A stretch of DNA of 34,934 nt from Rhodocyclaceae bacterium (GTDB lineage Bacteria > Pseudomonadota > Gammaproteobacteria > Burkholderiales > Rhodocyclaceae): contig PMIH01000193.1 in the NCBI GenBank assembly GCA_003158255.1, forward strand, positions 1 to 34,934, written 5' to 3'. The notes beneath the pieces were generated by a model. It made no database searches. It was not told where the DNA came from and was given only the letters and a program-made list of their open reading frames with translations. The first letter of the stretch is position 1, and every line of letters begins with the position of its first letter. Positions 19,738-28,166 of the stretch are shown here, one piece after another. A program made the position numbers and the translations under genes.

Positions 19738-20525
19738 GGTGTGGTGCCGACCTCGTGGGAGGACCCAAGGATACGCGCGCGAAGTTGCTCGTAGCGACGA
19801 TTCCCAAGCAGGTATTTAGCGCCTGCCAGCATCCGGTCGCGGACCATTACCCGCGAAATTTCCCAGTTATCCTGGTCAATCCAGCGATGGAACTGACCTT
19901 CGCCAGTGGAACTTAGAACTGCGAAACGAGGGATCTGCCAAGCGCTCGCTTCAACCCGCCAGAGGCCTGCCCGAGATGAACAGATGCCGTGATATCCCAG
20001 GCGCTTGGCGATGGTGGCGACTGCCACGTTCATGCGTCCGCCCGGTGGCGCGAAAAGTGTAACTGGTCGGGCCAGTTTTCCTTCTATTTGGGCTTTCGAT
20101 ACATGCAGTTCCTGCTCGATTTCCGCCTCGGAAAGGCTGTCGAAATAGCGGTGTGTATCGCCATGTGACTGAATCGAAATTCCTTGATCGGCAAGGTCAC
20201 CGAGTGCCTGCCAATCAAGGTAATTGCGTTGCCCGACCGTTGCTGGATTGACGAAGAAGTCTGCGCTGCCGCCGTGTTCGACTATGTCGGCCGCTGCCGC
20301 CGCGTTGCTCTCGTGACCGTCGTCGAAGGTGAATGCGACTTTCCCGCCTTCAACGTCGGAAGCTAGAATCCCAGCGACGCTCGAAACGAGAAAGCCGCTA
20401 TCGCGCACTAGCGCCAAGTGTGTCCGAAAAGTCGATCGCGTGACTGCATAGTGGGGATCCGCGCCGCTGCACTCGCCACCCGAGTCGGTGATTGCGTGAT
20501 ACATCAGTACCGTCAATTTCGTCAT
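19734..20525 (-). CDS. Polysaccharide deacetylase (NodB-like)
   Basis: VAFTFDDGHESN (TFDDG), SHGDTHRYF, FAPPGGRMN. Start refined to ATG 20525 (MTKLTVLMYHAI). Confidence 0.88.
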   Translation of the reverse strand: MTKLTVLMYHAITDSGGECSGADPHYAVTRSTFRTHLALVRDSGFLVSSVAGILASDVEGGKVAFTFDDGHESNAAAAADIVEHGGSADFFVNPATVGQRNYLDWQALGDLADQGISIQSHGDTHRYFDSLSEAEIEQELHVSKAQIEGKLARPVTLFAPPGGRMNVAVATIAKRLGYHGICSSRAGLWRVEASAWQIPRFAVLSSTGEGQFHRWIDQDNWEISRVMVRDRMLAGAKYLLGNRRYEQLRARILGSSHEVGTTP

Positions 20526-20544
20526 GGGCGGTCGTTTACATGCG

Positions 20545-21522
20545 TCAGACGCGCGAAATTCCCGCAATTAGACATGCCATATCGGGAGTGCTATCGCCAC
20601 CATGGACGCGCTTGATCGCCATGGTGTCCGTGCCTTGATCATTGAGGCCTCCCATCGTGGAAAATGCCAACTCAAAGCCATGCTGCTTCAGGATGCGTCG
20701 CGTCGTGTCGTTGAAATCCTGCTGTCTTCCATTTGGGTAGGCAAAGTACTTGGGTGCTTGGCCTGTTTCGGCAAGAATCCGCTCGCGGCAGGCGCGGATC
20801 TCCGCATCGGCCTCGACTTCGTCGATTTGCGACATGATCGGATGGGTATGACTATGCCCGCCGAACGTCGTCAGCCCAATCGCCGCCCGTACCTCATCCC
20901 AATTGAGCATCTGTCGTTCGATTTGAGTTTGCGGGGGACTAGCTTCCAATAGCTTGAATAGTTGCGCGAGTTTCTCTTTCCGCTCGGCATTGGGAACCGA
21001 CTTGAGGTGCAGCTTTGCCATATATTCGAAGTGACCGCGTTCACGCTGCGAAGAAAAGTCAAATACCGTCTCTACGGACCATGGCAGTCTTGTGGGGCGT
21101 GATGTGGCATTGCGGATTGCCCAGGTAACCTCGTCGGTCCAGATCATGCCGCCGGCATCAATGAAAGAGGTGGCCAGGAACACGACGGCCGGTATATTCA
21201 GTTCCTTGAGAATCGGATACGCGTGGTCGAAGTAATCACGAAATCCATCGTCGAAAGTCACCAGAACCGGCGGCCGGACTTGTTTCAACTCCCGCGTGTG
21301 TTGAAGTAGCTCGTCAGGGCCGATAGGCAAGCAATAATGCTTTAGCCATTGCATCTGCGCCCGGAAAGTCTCGACCGGACAACCGTCGAAAGCGGATGAG
21401 GGCGGTGTCACGCGGTGATACATCAAGACGGAGACCCCAGGGGCTTTGAGCCATCGGCTCGTCAGCGGCCAGCCGAGCGACGATGCTATTGCACGCTTGA
21501 GCAGTGGCTTGGGAGTGATCAC
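20545..21522 (-). CDS. Polysaccharide deacetylase (NodB-like)
   Basis: VLMYHRVTPP, VLVTFDDGFRDYFDHAYPIL, GGHSHTHPIM, FAYPNGRQQDF. Confidence 0.9.
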   Translation of the reverse strand: MITPKPLLKRAIASSLGWPLTSRWLKAPGVSVLMYHRVTPPSSAFDGCPVETFRAQMQWLKHYCLPIGPDELLQHTRELKQVRPPVLVTFDDGFRDYFDHAYPILKELNIPAVVFLATSFIDAGGMIWTDEVTWAIRNATSRPTRLPWSVETVFDFSSQRERGHFEYMAKLHLKSVPNAERKEKLAQLFKLLEASPPQTQIERQMLNWDEVRAAIGLTTFGGHSHTHPIMSQIDEVEADAEIRACRERILAETGQAPKYFAYPNGRQQDFNDTTRRILKQHGFELAFSTMGGLNDQGTDTMAIKRVHGGDSTPDMACLIAGISRV

Positions 21523-22697
21523 TTGATGTGCCCCTTCATGTCAGTCGACCGATAGGCGCGCCGATTCCGATAGCGGTTCAGTAGCTTGCGTGGTAGAACG
21601 AGCTTTCCAATTACCTTCAGCGACGATAGATTGAATACGCCATGTGTCACGCTGCGCAACAAATGACCCGAAGCCGCAAACTTGTTCGTTTCCAGCGAGG
21701 CGTTGGCCGCATTCAGATAGCAAGTGCCGATTCGGCGTGTGAAGCGAAGCAGATGACGGCGGTACAGTTCCGGGTCAGTGCGCCGCAAAGTAGTGATCGT
21801 CGCGATTGAATCCAACGAAATCTGCGTAGTATGTCTTGGCGAGCTGAGCTGGTCGCCCGAATAACGATAATAAATCATCGGGCTATCCAGATATGCTGCG
21901 CGCCCAGTTCGGCATACCCGGAGGAGCCAGTCGTGTTCTGTTGCTATCGGAATACTCTCATCGAATACGCCCGCAGCATCGATGGCAGCACGTCGAACCA
22001 TGATGGTCGGCGGATGTATGAAATTGCCCCACGCGAGGTGTTCATAGACCGATCCGACAAGAATGCCAATCGATGTATCCGATCCTACGGCAGACCGATG
22101 AATTCCATCGTTGTTCAATGTCTGCCGCGAGGAATAGATCGCATCTAGGCCGCCAGGTGTGTCGGCCACAGTCCTGTAGTAGGTGGCGATATGTGAAGCT
22201 TCGAGCACTTTGCCTTCGTTAAATGCCGAGAAGTCGGACGAGCAGATGATGGCATCCGGCACTTGAAAGAAACAAGCAATTTGGGCCGCGATCCGTTGCG
22301 GCAAGCAGATATCATCAGAGTCAAGAAATGCTACGAACTCCCCGTGCGCAAGCTGGAGGCCAAGATTGCGCGCGGAAGCAACGCCACCGTTCTGCTTGCG
22401 CTGATATGTCACTTTGCCAATATAGCGTTCCATAACCTGCGCCGTGTGGTCAGTGGATCCATCGTCGACAACGACGATCTCCAAATTCGGATAGGTCTGC
22501 GCCAGCACGCTATCAATTGCTTCCGGAAGGTAGTGCGCGCGGTTATAGGTTGGAATCACCACGCTGACAAGCGGCATACGCGCGGAATCTGGCTGCACTT
22601 CAGCGGTATTCGAGCCATCGTTGGCCGGCCGAATAGGTTCGGTGGGCGTCATTGTTGGTGACAAGGGAGTGGGAATTGAGCTCACGGCGCTGGACAA
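21519..22697 (-). CDS. Glycosyltransferase family 2
   Basis: VSVVIPTYNRAHYLPEAIDSVLAQTYPNLEIVVVDDGSTDHT, FLDSDD, EHDWLLRVCR. Confidence 0.92.
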   Translation of the reverse strand: MSSAVSSIPTPLSPTMTPTEPIRPANDGSNTAEVQPDSARMPLVSVVIPTYNRAHYLPEAIDSVLAQTYPNLEIVVVDDGSTDHTAQVMERYIGKVTYQRKQNGGVASARNLGLQLAHGEFVAFLDSDDICLPQRIAAQIACFFQVPDAIICSSDFSAFNEGKVLEASHIATYYRTVADTPGGLDAIYSSRQTLNNDGIHRSAVGSDTSIGILVGSVYEHLAWGNFIHPPTIMVRRAAIDAAGVFDESIPIATEHDWLLRVCRTGRAAYLDSPMIYYRYSGDQLSSPRHTTQISLDSIATITTLRRTDPELYRRHLLRFTRRIGTCYLNAANASLETNKFAASGHLLRSVTHGVFNLSSLKVIGKLVLPRKLLNRYRNRRAYRSTDMKGHIK

Positions 22698-22704
22698 GTC
22701 AGGC

Positions 22705-24171
22705 TCATGCGGCGATGCCTATGAGAGCGGCGCGCACCGTCTTTCGCGTCGGTTCGTCGAAGGCAAGGACTAGAGCCGAATAGAGGATGATGCCGATCAC
22801 AATCCGGATGGCGATAAGGGCCCAATTATTGGCGACGGATATCGAGACAATTACCACGTACATGATTACAGACAGGAGCCCGAACTTGGCGGCACTAGCC
22901 CATGGAAACGAGATTGGGATGAGGCGATTGCCAGCGCAATGCGCACCGGACATCAGTGCCACAAATGCGATTAACGTAGCAACAGCGGCACCGGTAATGC
23001 CCAGTATGGGCACCAACCACAAATTCAGGGCCACGTTTAACACGGCGCAGACAGTCATCAAGCCGGCCATGATGATGGTGCGCTTGTGGATGTAGAGGGC
23101 GGCACCGATGATCGCCAGGGCGGCATCGGCAGCCATTCCACTTGATACATAGGGAATGATGGCGGCGCCGTCAGCGTACTTTTCCGAAGCAAGAACCACC
23201 AGCATTTCTCTCCCAACCGCAGATACACCTGCCACCAGCGGAAAGGCCAGCATCAAGTAGTAGTGCATCGTTTGACGCACGAATCGCGCTGTTTCGGCCG
23301 CGCCTTTTTCTTCCCAACTTCGTATGTACATCGGTACGACGGCTTGGCCTACAGCCACCAAAAATACCGCCTGAACATATTGACAAAAATTGTACGCCGC
23401 CGAGTACACGCCAAGTGGTCCAGCACCCAGTTTTGCCTCGATCACGTAGCGATCACCGATGTTGAGAATGATGCCAGAAAGTTCGTAGGCAATCATCGGT
23501 ATGCCGAAGATCAGCATTTTGCGGAAAAGTGCGGGGGAGAACTCATATATGGAGAAACGGTGGGTGCGGATCATCAGTGCGAATAGCAACGCTGTGCCAA
23601 TTGCTTCACCGATAACCGTTGCCCAGAAATAGCCATACAAATCGCGTGCCACGAAGAACAGTGTGCATAACACAAGCGCCAGCATTCCGTAGCGCTTGAT
23701 GACGTTATAGATATTCAGCTGGCCGCTACGCTCTTCCGCACGCAGAAAATTGACGAGGCAACTGTCAATATTGCGGACAAAAAGCAACGCGGAGGTCAAT
23801 AGGAATAGATCGCTTATCCGCGGATCGCTCCACCAGGACGTCGGAATGAGTTGGCTTACGGCAGCCCACGCCAGTGTGACCGCCAACGCTATCGCCATCA
23901 TCCCGAACAGCGTCGTCGATAGATACTCCGAAACTCCGGCACCACCGGCCTTTGACTTGCTTTCGCCGTAAAACCGCACGATCGAGTGCTGAATGCCCAG
24001 TTTCGAAATCGCAAGCAATAGTGCCAGCGTTGTGGCAATCAGATTCATTACACCGTATTCGTCTACCGTGAATACCCGCGTAAATATTGGGAAAGAAACG
24101 AGGCCTGAAATCGTGACTAGCAGATTCCCGATTGAGTAGTTGGAAATGTGCAACGCTAGTTTTCTAGACAT
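22705..24171 (-). CDS. Oligosaccharide flippase (Wzx/MATE-like polysaccharide translocase)
   Basis: Many TM helices; MSRKLALHISNYSIGNLLVTISGLVSFPIFTRVFTVDEYGVMNL. Start refined from 24219 to ATG 24171. Confidence 0.88.
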   Translation of the reverse strand: MSRKLALHISNYSIGNLLVTISGLVSFPIFTRVFTVDEYGVMNLIATTLALLLAISKLGIQHSIVRFYGESKSKAGGAGVSEYLSTTLFGMMAIALAVTLAWAAVSQLIPTSWWSDPRISDLFLLTSALLFVRNIDSCLVNFLRAEERSGQLNIYNVIKRYGMLALVLCTLFFVARDLYGYFWATVIGEAIGTALLFALMIRTHRFSIYEFSPALFRKMLIFGIPMIAYELSGIILNIGDRYVIEAKLGAGPLGVYSAAYNFCQYVQAVFLVAVGQAVVPMYIRSWEEKGAAETARFVRQTMHYYLMLAFPLVAGVSAVGREMLVVLASEKYADGAAIIPYVSSGMAADAALAIIGAALYIHKRTIIMAGLMTVCAVLNVALNLWLVPILGITGAAVATLIAFVALMSGAHCAGNRLIPISFPWASAAKFGLLSVIMYVVIVSISVANNWALIAIRIVIGIILYSALVLAFDEPTRKTVRAALIGIAA

Positions 24172-25333
24172 CTTTCGGTTTCCCGGCGTTGACGGTAGTC
24201 CGATGCGGATTTCTGTCAAGAAACGGTAGGGCTTTCTTGATTAGGCGTTTCAAACCCGGAATTGTTTCCTTATGCATCCGAAATAAGAAGGCAGCGACCC
24301 CCGGGCGATAGGTCGTCAGCGCGTGCGTTTCGCGCAACGACTTGCCCCACTGTGTCTTGTATGCGTGGTCGCCGCGAAGGAAATCAAAGGCTGTGTTGCC
24401 TTCTTCGATTGCGTGCTCCAGAGCGCAGCCAATCAGCACTAGCCCCGGTCGCAGCCGTTCGTATTCGGGATCGAATCCTGCCTGAAAATAGAATATTTGG
24501 TTGCGAAAGCGATAACAATAGAAGACCGCAATCAAGACTCCATCGGCCTCCAGGCAATAGAACCGTATCCATCCCCTGCGGGCACACGCGTGAATAACGT
24601 CGTGGTGAAATCCGTTGTATTCTGGGGTTGAGAAGGCATGCCCTTCCGCATGTCCCTTCCAACGTTTATGGTGCAAGCGGATCAGATTGCTCAGGATGCT
24701 GTCAACGTCTTCTTCCGCAGTCAGAACATAGAAGCGTCCTTGATGTTGGGACTCGACCTTCTTCCTGGTACGGCGGACGGTGTTGCGGCGATCACGATGG
24801 AGTCCGGCTAAGTAGTCGCTCCAAGTCGCCGGCAATGTGACATAGGCAATCCTTGTTGCCAAGCCAGTCACCTGTGGATAGCGCAGCAATGCACACCGGT
24901 TGGCGAGTTCCGCATAGAAGGCCGAACTGACGTCGAGGTCACTCAAATGCAGGATTTGCCATTCTGGAATGTTGTCAAAGATGAATCCGCCTAACGCGAT
25001 TATGGTCTCTCCGGCAGTTGTTGGCTCCAATAATGGACCAAGATAGTCTGGCGACGTATCGCCACCGGTACCGATAAATCTTGCCACCGCCAGCGGATAG
25101 AATTTGAAGATCTTTGAATGTTCAAGGTAGATCGGCAAGATACCCTGCAGACGATCGCTTTTCCAAGCGGTGACGATGCGAAGACTGTGTTTCGCAGAAT
25201 AGTGTTGCCACCAGTGGTAGTTCCACTCCCAACTCATAAAGATGCTGGCATTTTCTGCGGATGCAAGAAGTGCATCCCAAGCTTCACGGCATGCCAGGAA
25301 TTCCTCAAGCGAATCGATTACGCGAATGTCCAT
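24164..25333 (-). CDS. GNAT/FemAB-like acyltransferase (BioF2-like acetyltransferase domain)
   Basis: SWEWNYHWWQHYSAKHSLRIVTAWKSDRLQGILPIYLE..., HHKRWKGHAEGHAFSTPEYNGFHHDVIHAC, FDFLRGDHAYKTQWG. Confidence 0.82.
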   Translation of the reverse strand: MDIRVIDSLEEFLACREAWDALLASAENASIFMSWEWNYHWWQHYSAKHSLRIVTAWKSDRLQGILPIYLEHSKIFKFYPLAVARFIGTGGDTSPDYLGPLLEPTTAGETIIALGGFIFDNIPEWQILHLSDLDVSSAFYAELANRCALLRYPQVTGLATRIAYVTLPATWSDYLAGLHRDRRNTVRRTRKKVESQHQGRFYVLTAEEDVDSILSNLIRLHHKRWKGHAEGHAFSTPEYNGFHHDVIHACARRGWIRFYCLEADGVLIAVFYCYRFRNQIFYFQAGFDPEYERLRPGLVLIGCALEHAIEEGNTAFDFLRGDHAYKTQWGKSLRETHALTTYRPGVAAFLFRMHKETIPGLKRLIKKALPFLDRNPHRTTVNAGKPKDV

Positions 25334-25587
25334 GGATCGTTAACGGGGGCTAACCGGCTTCGCCGCCAGCGACAGAAAGTCCGTCGATTCGACTAACAGA
25401 GCCGGGTCACCGCTGGTACAGGCAATTGGGATTTGCATACTTTTGATTGCACTTCGCTCAACGGTTGGACTTAAGTACCAAAATGATATAGCTAATTGGT
25501 TCGTAGCCCATCCGAGGTTGGTTGTTCTCACACTATTATTTACGTTGTTGGATGAGGATTCTGGCCAACGTTGTGCGTTGTTCGACA

Positions 25588-25616
25588 CGCGAGAAAATTA
25601 CGTATCGTTTCTCGTG
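25588..25616 (-). terminator. Hairpin just 3' of the minus-strand hydrolase CDS (possible intrinsic terminator or attenuator without a T-run)
   Basis: cgcgagaaa (25588-25596) pairs with tttctcgtg (25608-25616): 8 Watson-Crick plus one G-T pair, 11-nt loop. No strong U-tract follows. Confidence 0.3.
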
Positions 25617-25625
25617 CCAGAAGAG

Positions 25626-26522
25626 TCAAGTCGGCGCGACTTTGGCAGGATCTGTCGCAGTGCGAATGGCGGGCATACCGTGGCTCTCAACTATGCCGAG
25701 GATCCAGTTGCGAATCACGTCAATCAAACGATTTTGAGATCGTAATGACAGCAGGGTATGGTCAATTTCCGGCAAGAAATTGCATCGGACTTTGTCGACA
25801 AAGGGTTCGTCGGCGAATCCATCGCGAAATTGGCGTGCGTAGCTATATGCATCGATTACTCCACCGGAGAATATGAGGAAGATGGCGACACCACGATCGA
25901 CCAAAGTTTGTATGGCGTGGCAGTACTCGGCGCGCGGTGGGTTGGCAGTCGATTCGTCAGACGAAAATATATTTGCAGATTCCGATCCACCTTCGTGGCG
26001 AATTAAGCTCCAACTTCCTACAAGGCGACGGGCAATTGCTGTGGCAGCGCTTTTCCAAGTGCCGGCGCGGAATCTCTTCCAATGACGCACAAGACGCGAC
26101 CACCTTGTGCGATACCAGAAGCCGTCAAACATTAGAATCCCTGCAACACGTTGGTCAGCGAGGGCGGTCCAGTACGCATGAACTGCCCCTGAGCAGTTGC
26201 CGATTAGAATGAAACGCCGAACGCCATGATGCAGTTCAAGGTAGTCTATTGCTGATCGTACATCCACAACCGCTTGTTGCAGGAAATCACATTGAGTGCT
26301 GGCTGGGCGACTGTCGCCCAGGCCGCTCAAGTCAAATCGCATACTGGTAACGCCTTCGTCGGCCAATGCACGAGATAGTTTGACGTTGAATCGGTGTGGA
26401 CCGAGGCGTGGAATTACGCCTGCATTGAAGGTTAGGACGGCGATATCGCTGGTAACGATTGGTTCGCATACTATTCCGACCAACGATGCATTGGGGCCGA
26501 ACAGGATTGGAGTCTCTTTCAT
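25626..26522 (-). CDS. Alpha/beta-hydrolase fold protein, exosortase-A-associated hydrolase-1-like
   Basis: MKETPILFGPNASLVGIVCEP..., FDLSGLGDSRP, LIGNCSGAVHAYW, FLPEIDHTLLS. Confidence 0.75.
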   Translation of the reverse strand: MKETPILFGPNASLVGIVCEPIVTSDIAVLTFNAGVIPRLGPHRFNVKLSRALADEGVTSMRFDLSGLGDSRPASTQCDFLQQAVVDVRSAIDYLELHHGVRRFILIGNCSGAVHAYWTALADQRVAGILMFDGFWYRTRWSRLVRHWKRFRAGTWKSAATAIARRLVGSWSLIRHEGGSESANIFSSDESTANPPRAEYCHAIQTLVDRGVAIFLIFSGGVIDAYSYARQFRDGFADEPFVDKVRCNFLPEIDHTLLSLRSQNRLIDVIRNWILGIVESHGMPAIRTATDPAKVAPT

Positions 26523-27364
26523 GCGGTCTCCCCAACCTGCTGCGTTATAGCCATTAGGGCGTTGGTCGGAACCAACGGGGTATTACCAGCCGTATCGGTT
26601 GTCCAGTTGGTGCCGTGATTTACCACATATACCCTTACGCGGTCGGGATCTCGAATCTGGACTTGGGCAAAATCATTCCCTTCGGGACTGGTCGGCTCGA
26701 TAACGACATGGATGTCCACAGGATTGGTTGGCCACCTATGCGTTTCGATGGAAACCTCCGAAAGTTGTGTTCGAAACAGTGGCGAGATGGCAAAGCCAAT
26801 TGCTTCGTCGCGATAACATGTTAGGTCTTGAGCGACCTCGCGCGGTGCTAGTCGGAGTGGCAAGCTATATACGTTTTCAAGGCTTGTAACATGGCGCTCG
26901 CGCAAGAACTCGAGATAACGCGTGCCGTCGAGAATCGGATCCCAAAGAATGAGCCGCGATAAACCTATTGGAGCCACGTGGGTCGCTCGAAGTGCTACGG
27001 TTGCCCCCAATCGCATGCCAACCCAAACAACACGAATTGCACCGGAAAGGTGTTGGAGTTCTCCATGCGCCATCAGCAAATCGCCGGACCAGCCATCCAA
27101 ATCGCCATCGGCATCTTCGCCCATTGAGTCGCCCGTACCAAAATAGTCAAAACGCAGGACAGCATGACCCGCACGGGCTAATCGTTCAGCCAGTGAACGT
27201 TGAAAGCGATGGGCGCGGATCGCTTCCTGACCAAAAGCATTGCATAGTACGACTGCTGGGCGTGAGACGGTTGCCTGTGTTTGTGGCGCGTGATAAATAC
27301 CAAAAAGGCGACGGTTTGGCGCGCCAAATGCGATTGGAGTAACGTTGGTCTGCGCATTATTCAT
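26519..27364 (-). CDS. Alpha/beta-hydrolase fold protein, exosortase-A-associated hydrolase-2-like
   Basis: IAFGAPNRRLFGIYHAPQ..., VVLCNAFGQEAIRAHRFQRSLAERLARAGHAVLRFDYFGTGDSMGE. Start refined to ATG 27364 (ATGA overlap with the PPTase stop). Confidence 0.8.
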   Translation of the reverse strand: MNNAQTNVTPIAFGAPNRRLFGIYHAPQTQATVSRPAVVLCNAFGQEAIRAHRFQRSLAERLARAGHAVLRFDYFGTGDSMGEDADGDLDGWSGDLLMAHGELQHLSGAIRVVWVGMRLGATVALRATHVAPIGLSRLILWDPILDGTRYLEFLRERHVTSLENVYSLPLRLAPREVAQDLTCYRDEAIGFAISPLFRTQLSEVSIETHRWPTNPVDIHVVIEPTSPEGNDFAQVQIRDPDRVRVYVVNHGTNWTTDTAGNTPLVPTNALMAITQQVGETA

Positions 27365-28152
27365 TTTGTGCAATGAGCAAGTTTGCTGTAGGTAGTAACC
27401 CATGCTGTGGCGGCAACATACCCGATACCAACATCAATGTTCTCGACTTGCACTTGAACTGACTCCTCTTCTGTTCTTAGTTCTGCTAGTGCCGATTGTT
27501 TCGAAAGGCCAACGTGAAATGATCTCGGGGGGACCATCAGACCACAGCCCAAGGCTTTTAGGCAGGCTTCTTTGCGTGTCCATCCGCGCAAGAATGCACG
27601 CGAGCGTTCATGGGCAGGGGTGTCGCTCAATTCCCAGTACTCGCGCGAGGTAAAGTTCTGCTCGGCCAGTTGCCAAATATCATCGAACTCACGCAATTTT
27701 TCGATATCGACACCGATTTCGACGTAATCCACTATTCCAAGCAATGCGACATCCCCGCTATGACTAAGATTGAAGCGGCATGACTCGAGGGTGTTTTCTG
27801 CCTGAGCGATAGAAGGTTTTCCATGCCGGCCGGCATGGAACACGACCGACGTCGCGTGGCGAGCGAGGCGTTGTGCCAGGATTTCGCGCAATGCGCAATG
27901 TGCCGCCCGGTAGCGACGCCGATCATCTTCAAATATGAAGCGGGCGGCGCGAGCAGTCTCGTCACGGCTCAACCACATCTCGTGGTTTTGGAATGGGTAG
28001 GCCAACAGGTCTATCGTCCATAGCTCAATATTGCGTGGACCGGCGGGCAAGGCGGTCAGACCTACCGACAACGTGGCGCATGGATTGGACACGTTCTCTA
28101 TCGCAATCGTCGACGAATTGCCTGGGACACAGCTGGTACTCAACACATTCAC
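27361..28152 (-). CDS. 4'-phosphopantetheinyl transferase (Sfp-like)
   Basis: GKPSIAQ...CRFNLSHSGDVALLGIV, VGVDIEKLRE-type motif (EIGVDIEKLREFDD), FLRGWTRKEACLKALGCGL. GTG start. Confidence 0.9.
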   Translation of the reverse strand: MNVLSTSCVPGNSSTIAIENVSNPCATLSVGLTALPAGPRNIELWTIDLLAYPFQNHEMWLSRDETARAARFIFEDDRRRYRAAHCALREILAQRLARHATSVVFHAGRHGKPSIAQAENTLESCRFNLSHSGDVALLGIVDYVEIGVDIEKLREFDDIWQLAEQNFTSREYWELSDTPAHERSRAFLRGWTRKEACLKALGCGLMVPPRSFHVGLSKQSALAELRTEEESVQVQVENIDVGIGYVAATAWVTTYSKLAHCTK

Positions 28153-28166
28153 TGCAAAGGTGACTG

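Noticed and set aside
25340-25588. 82-aa minus-strand ORF in the intergenic gap
   Set aside because: No recognisable motif and low-complexity N-terminus; not supported as a gene, though not excluded.
25597-25619. Possible sigma-54 promoter (TGGCACGAGAAACGAT, minus strand)
   Set aside because: The -24-like TGGCACG is good, but the -12 element is GA rather than GC at the required spacing, and it coincides with the hairpin arm.
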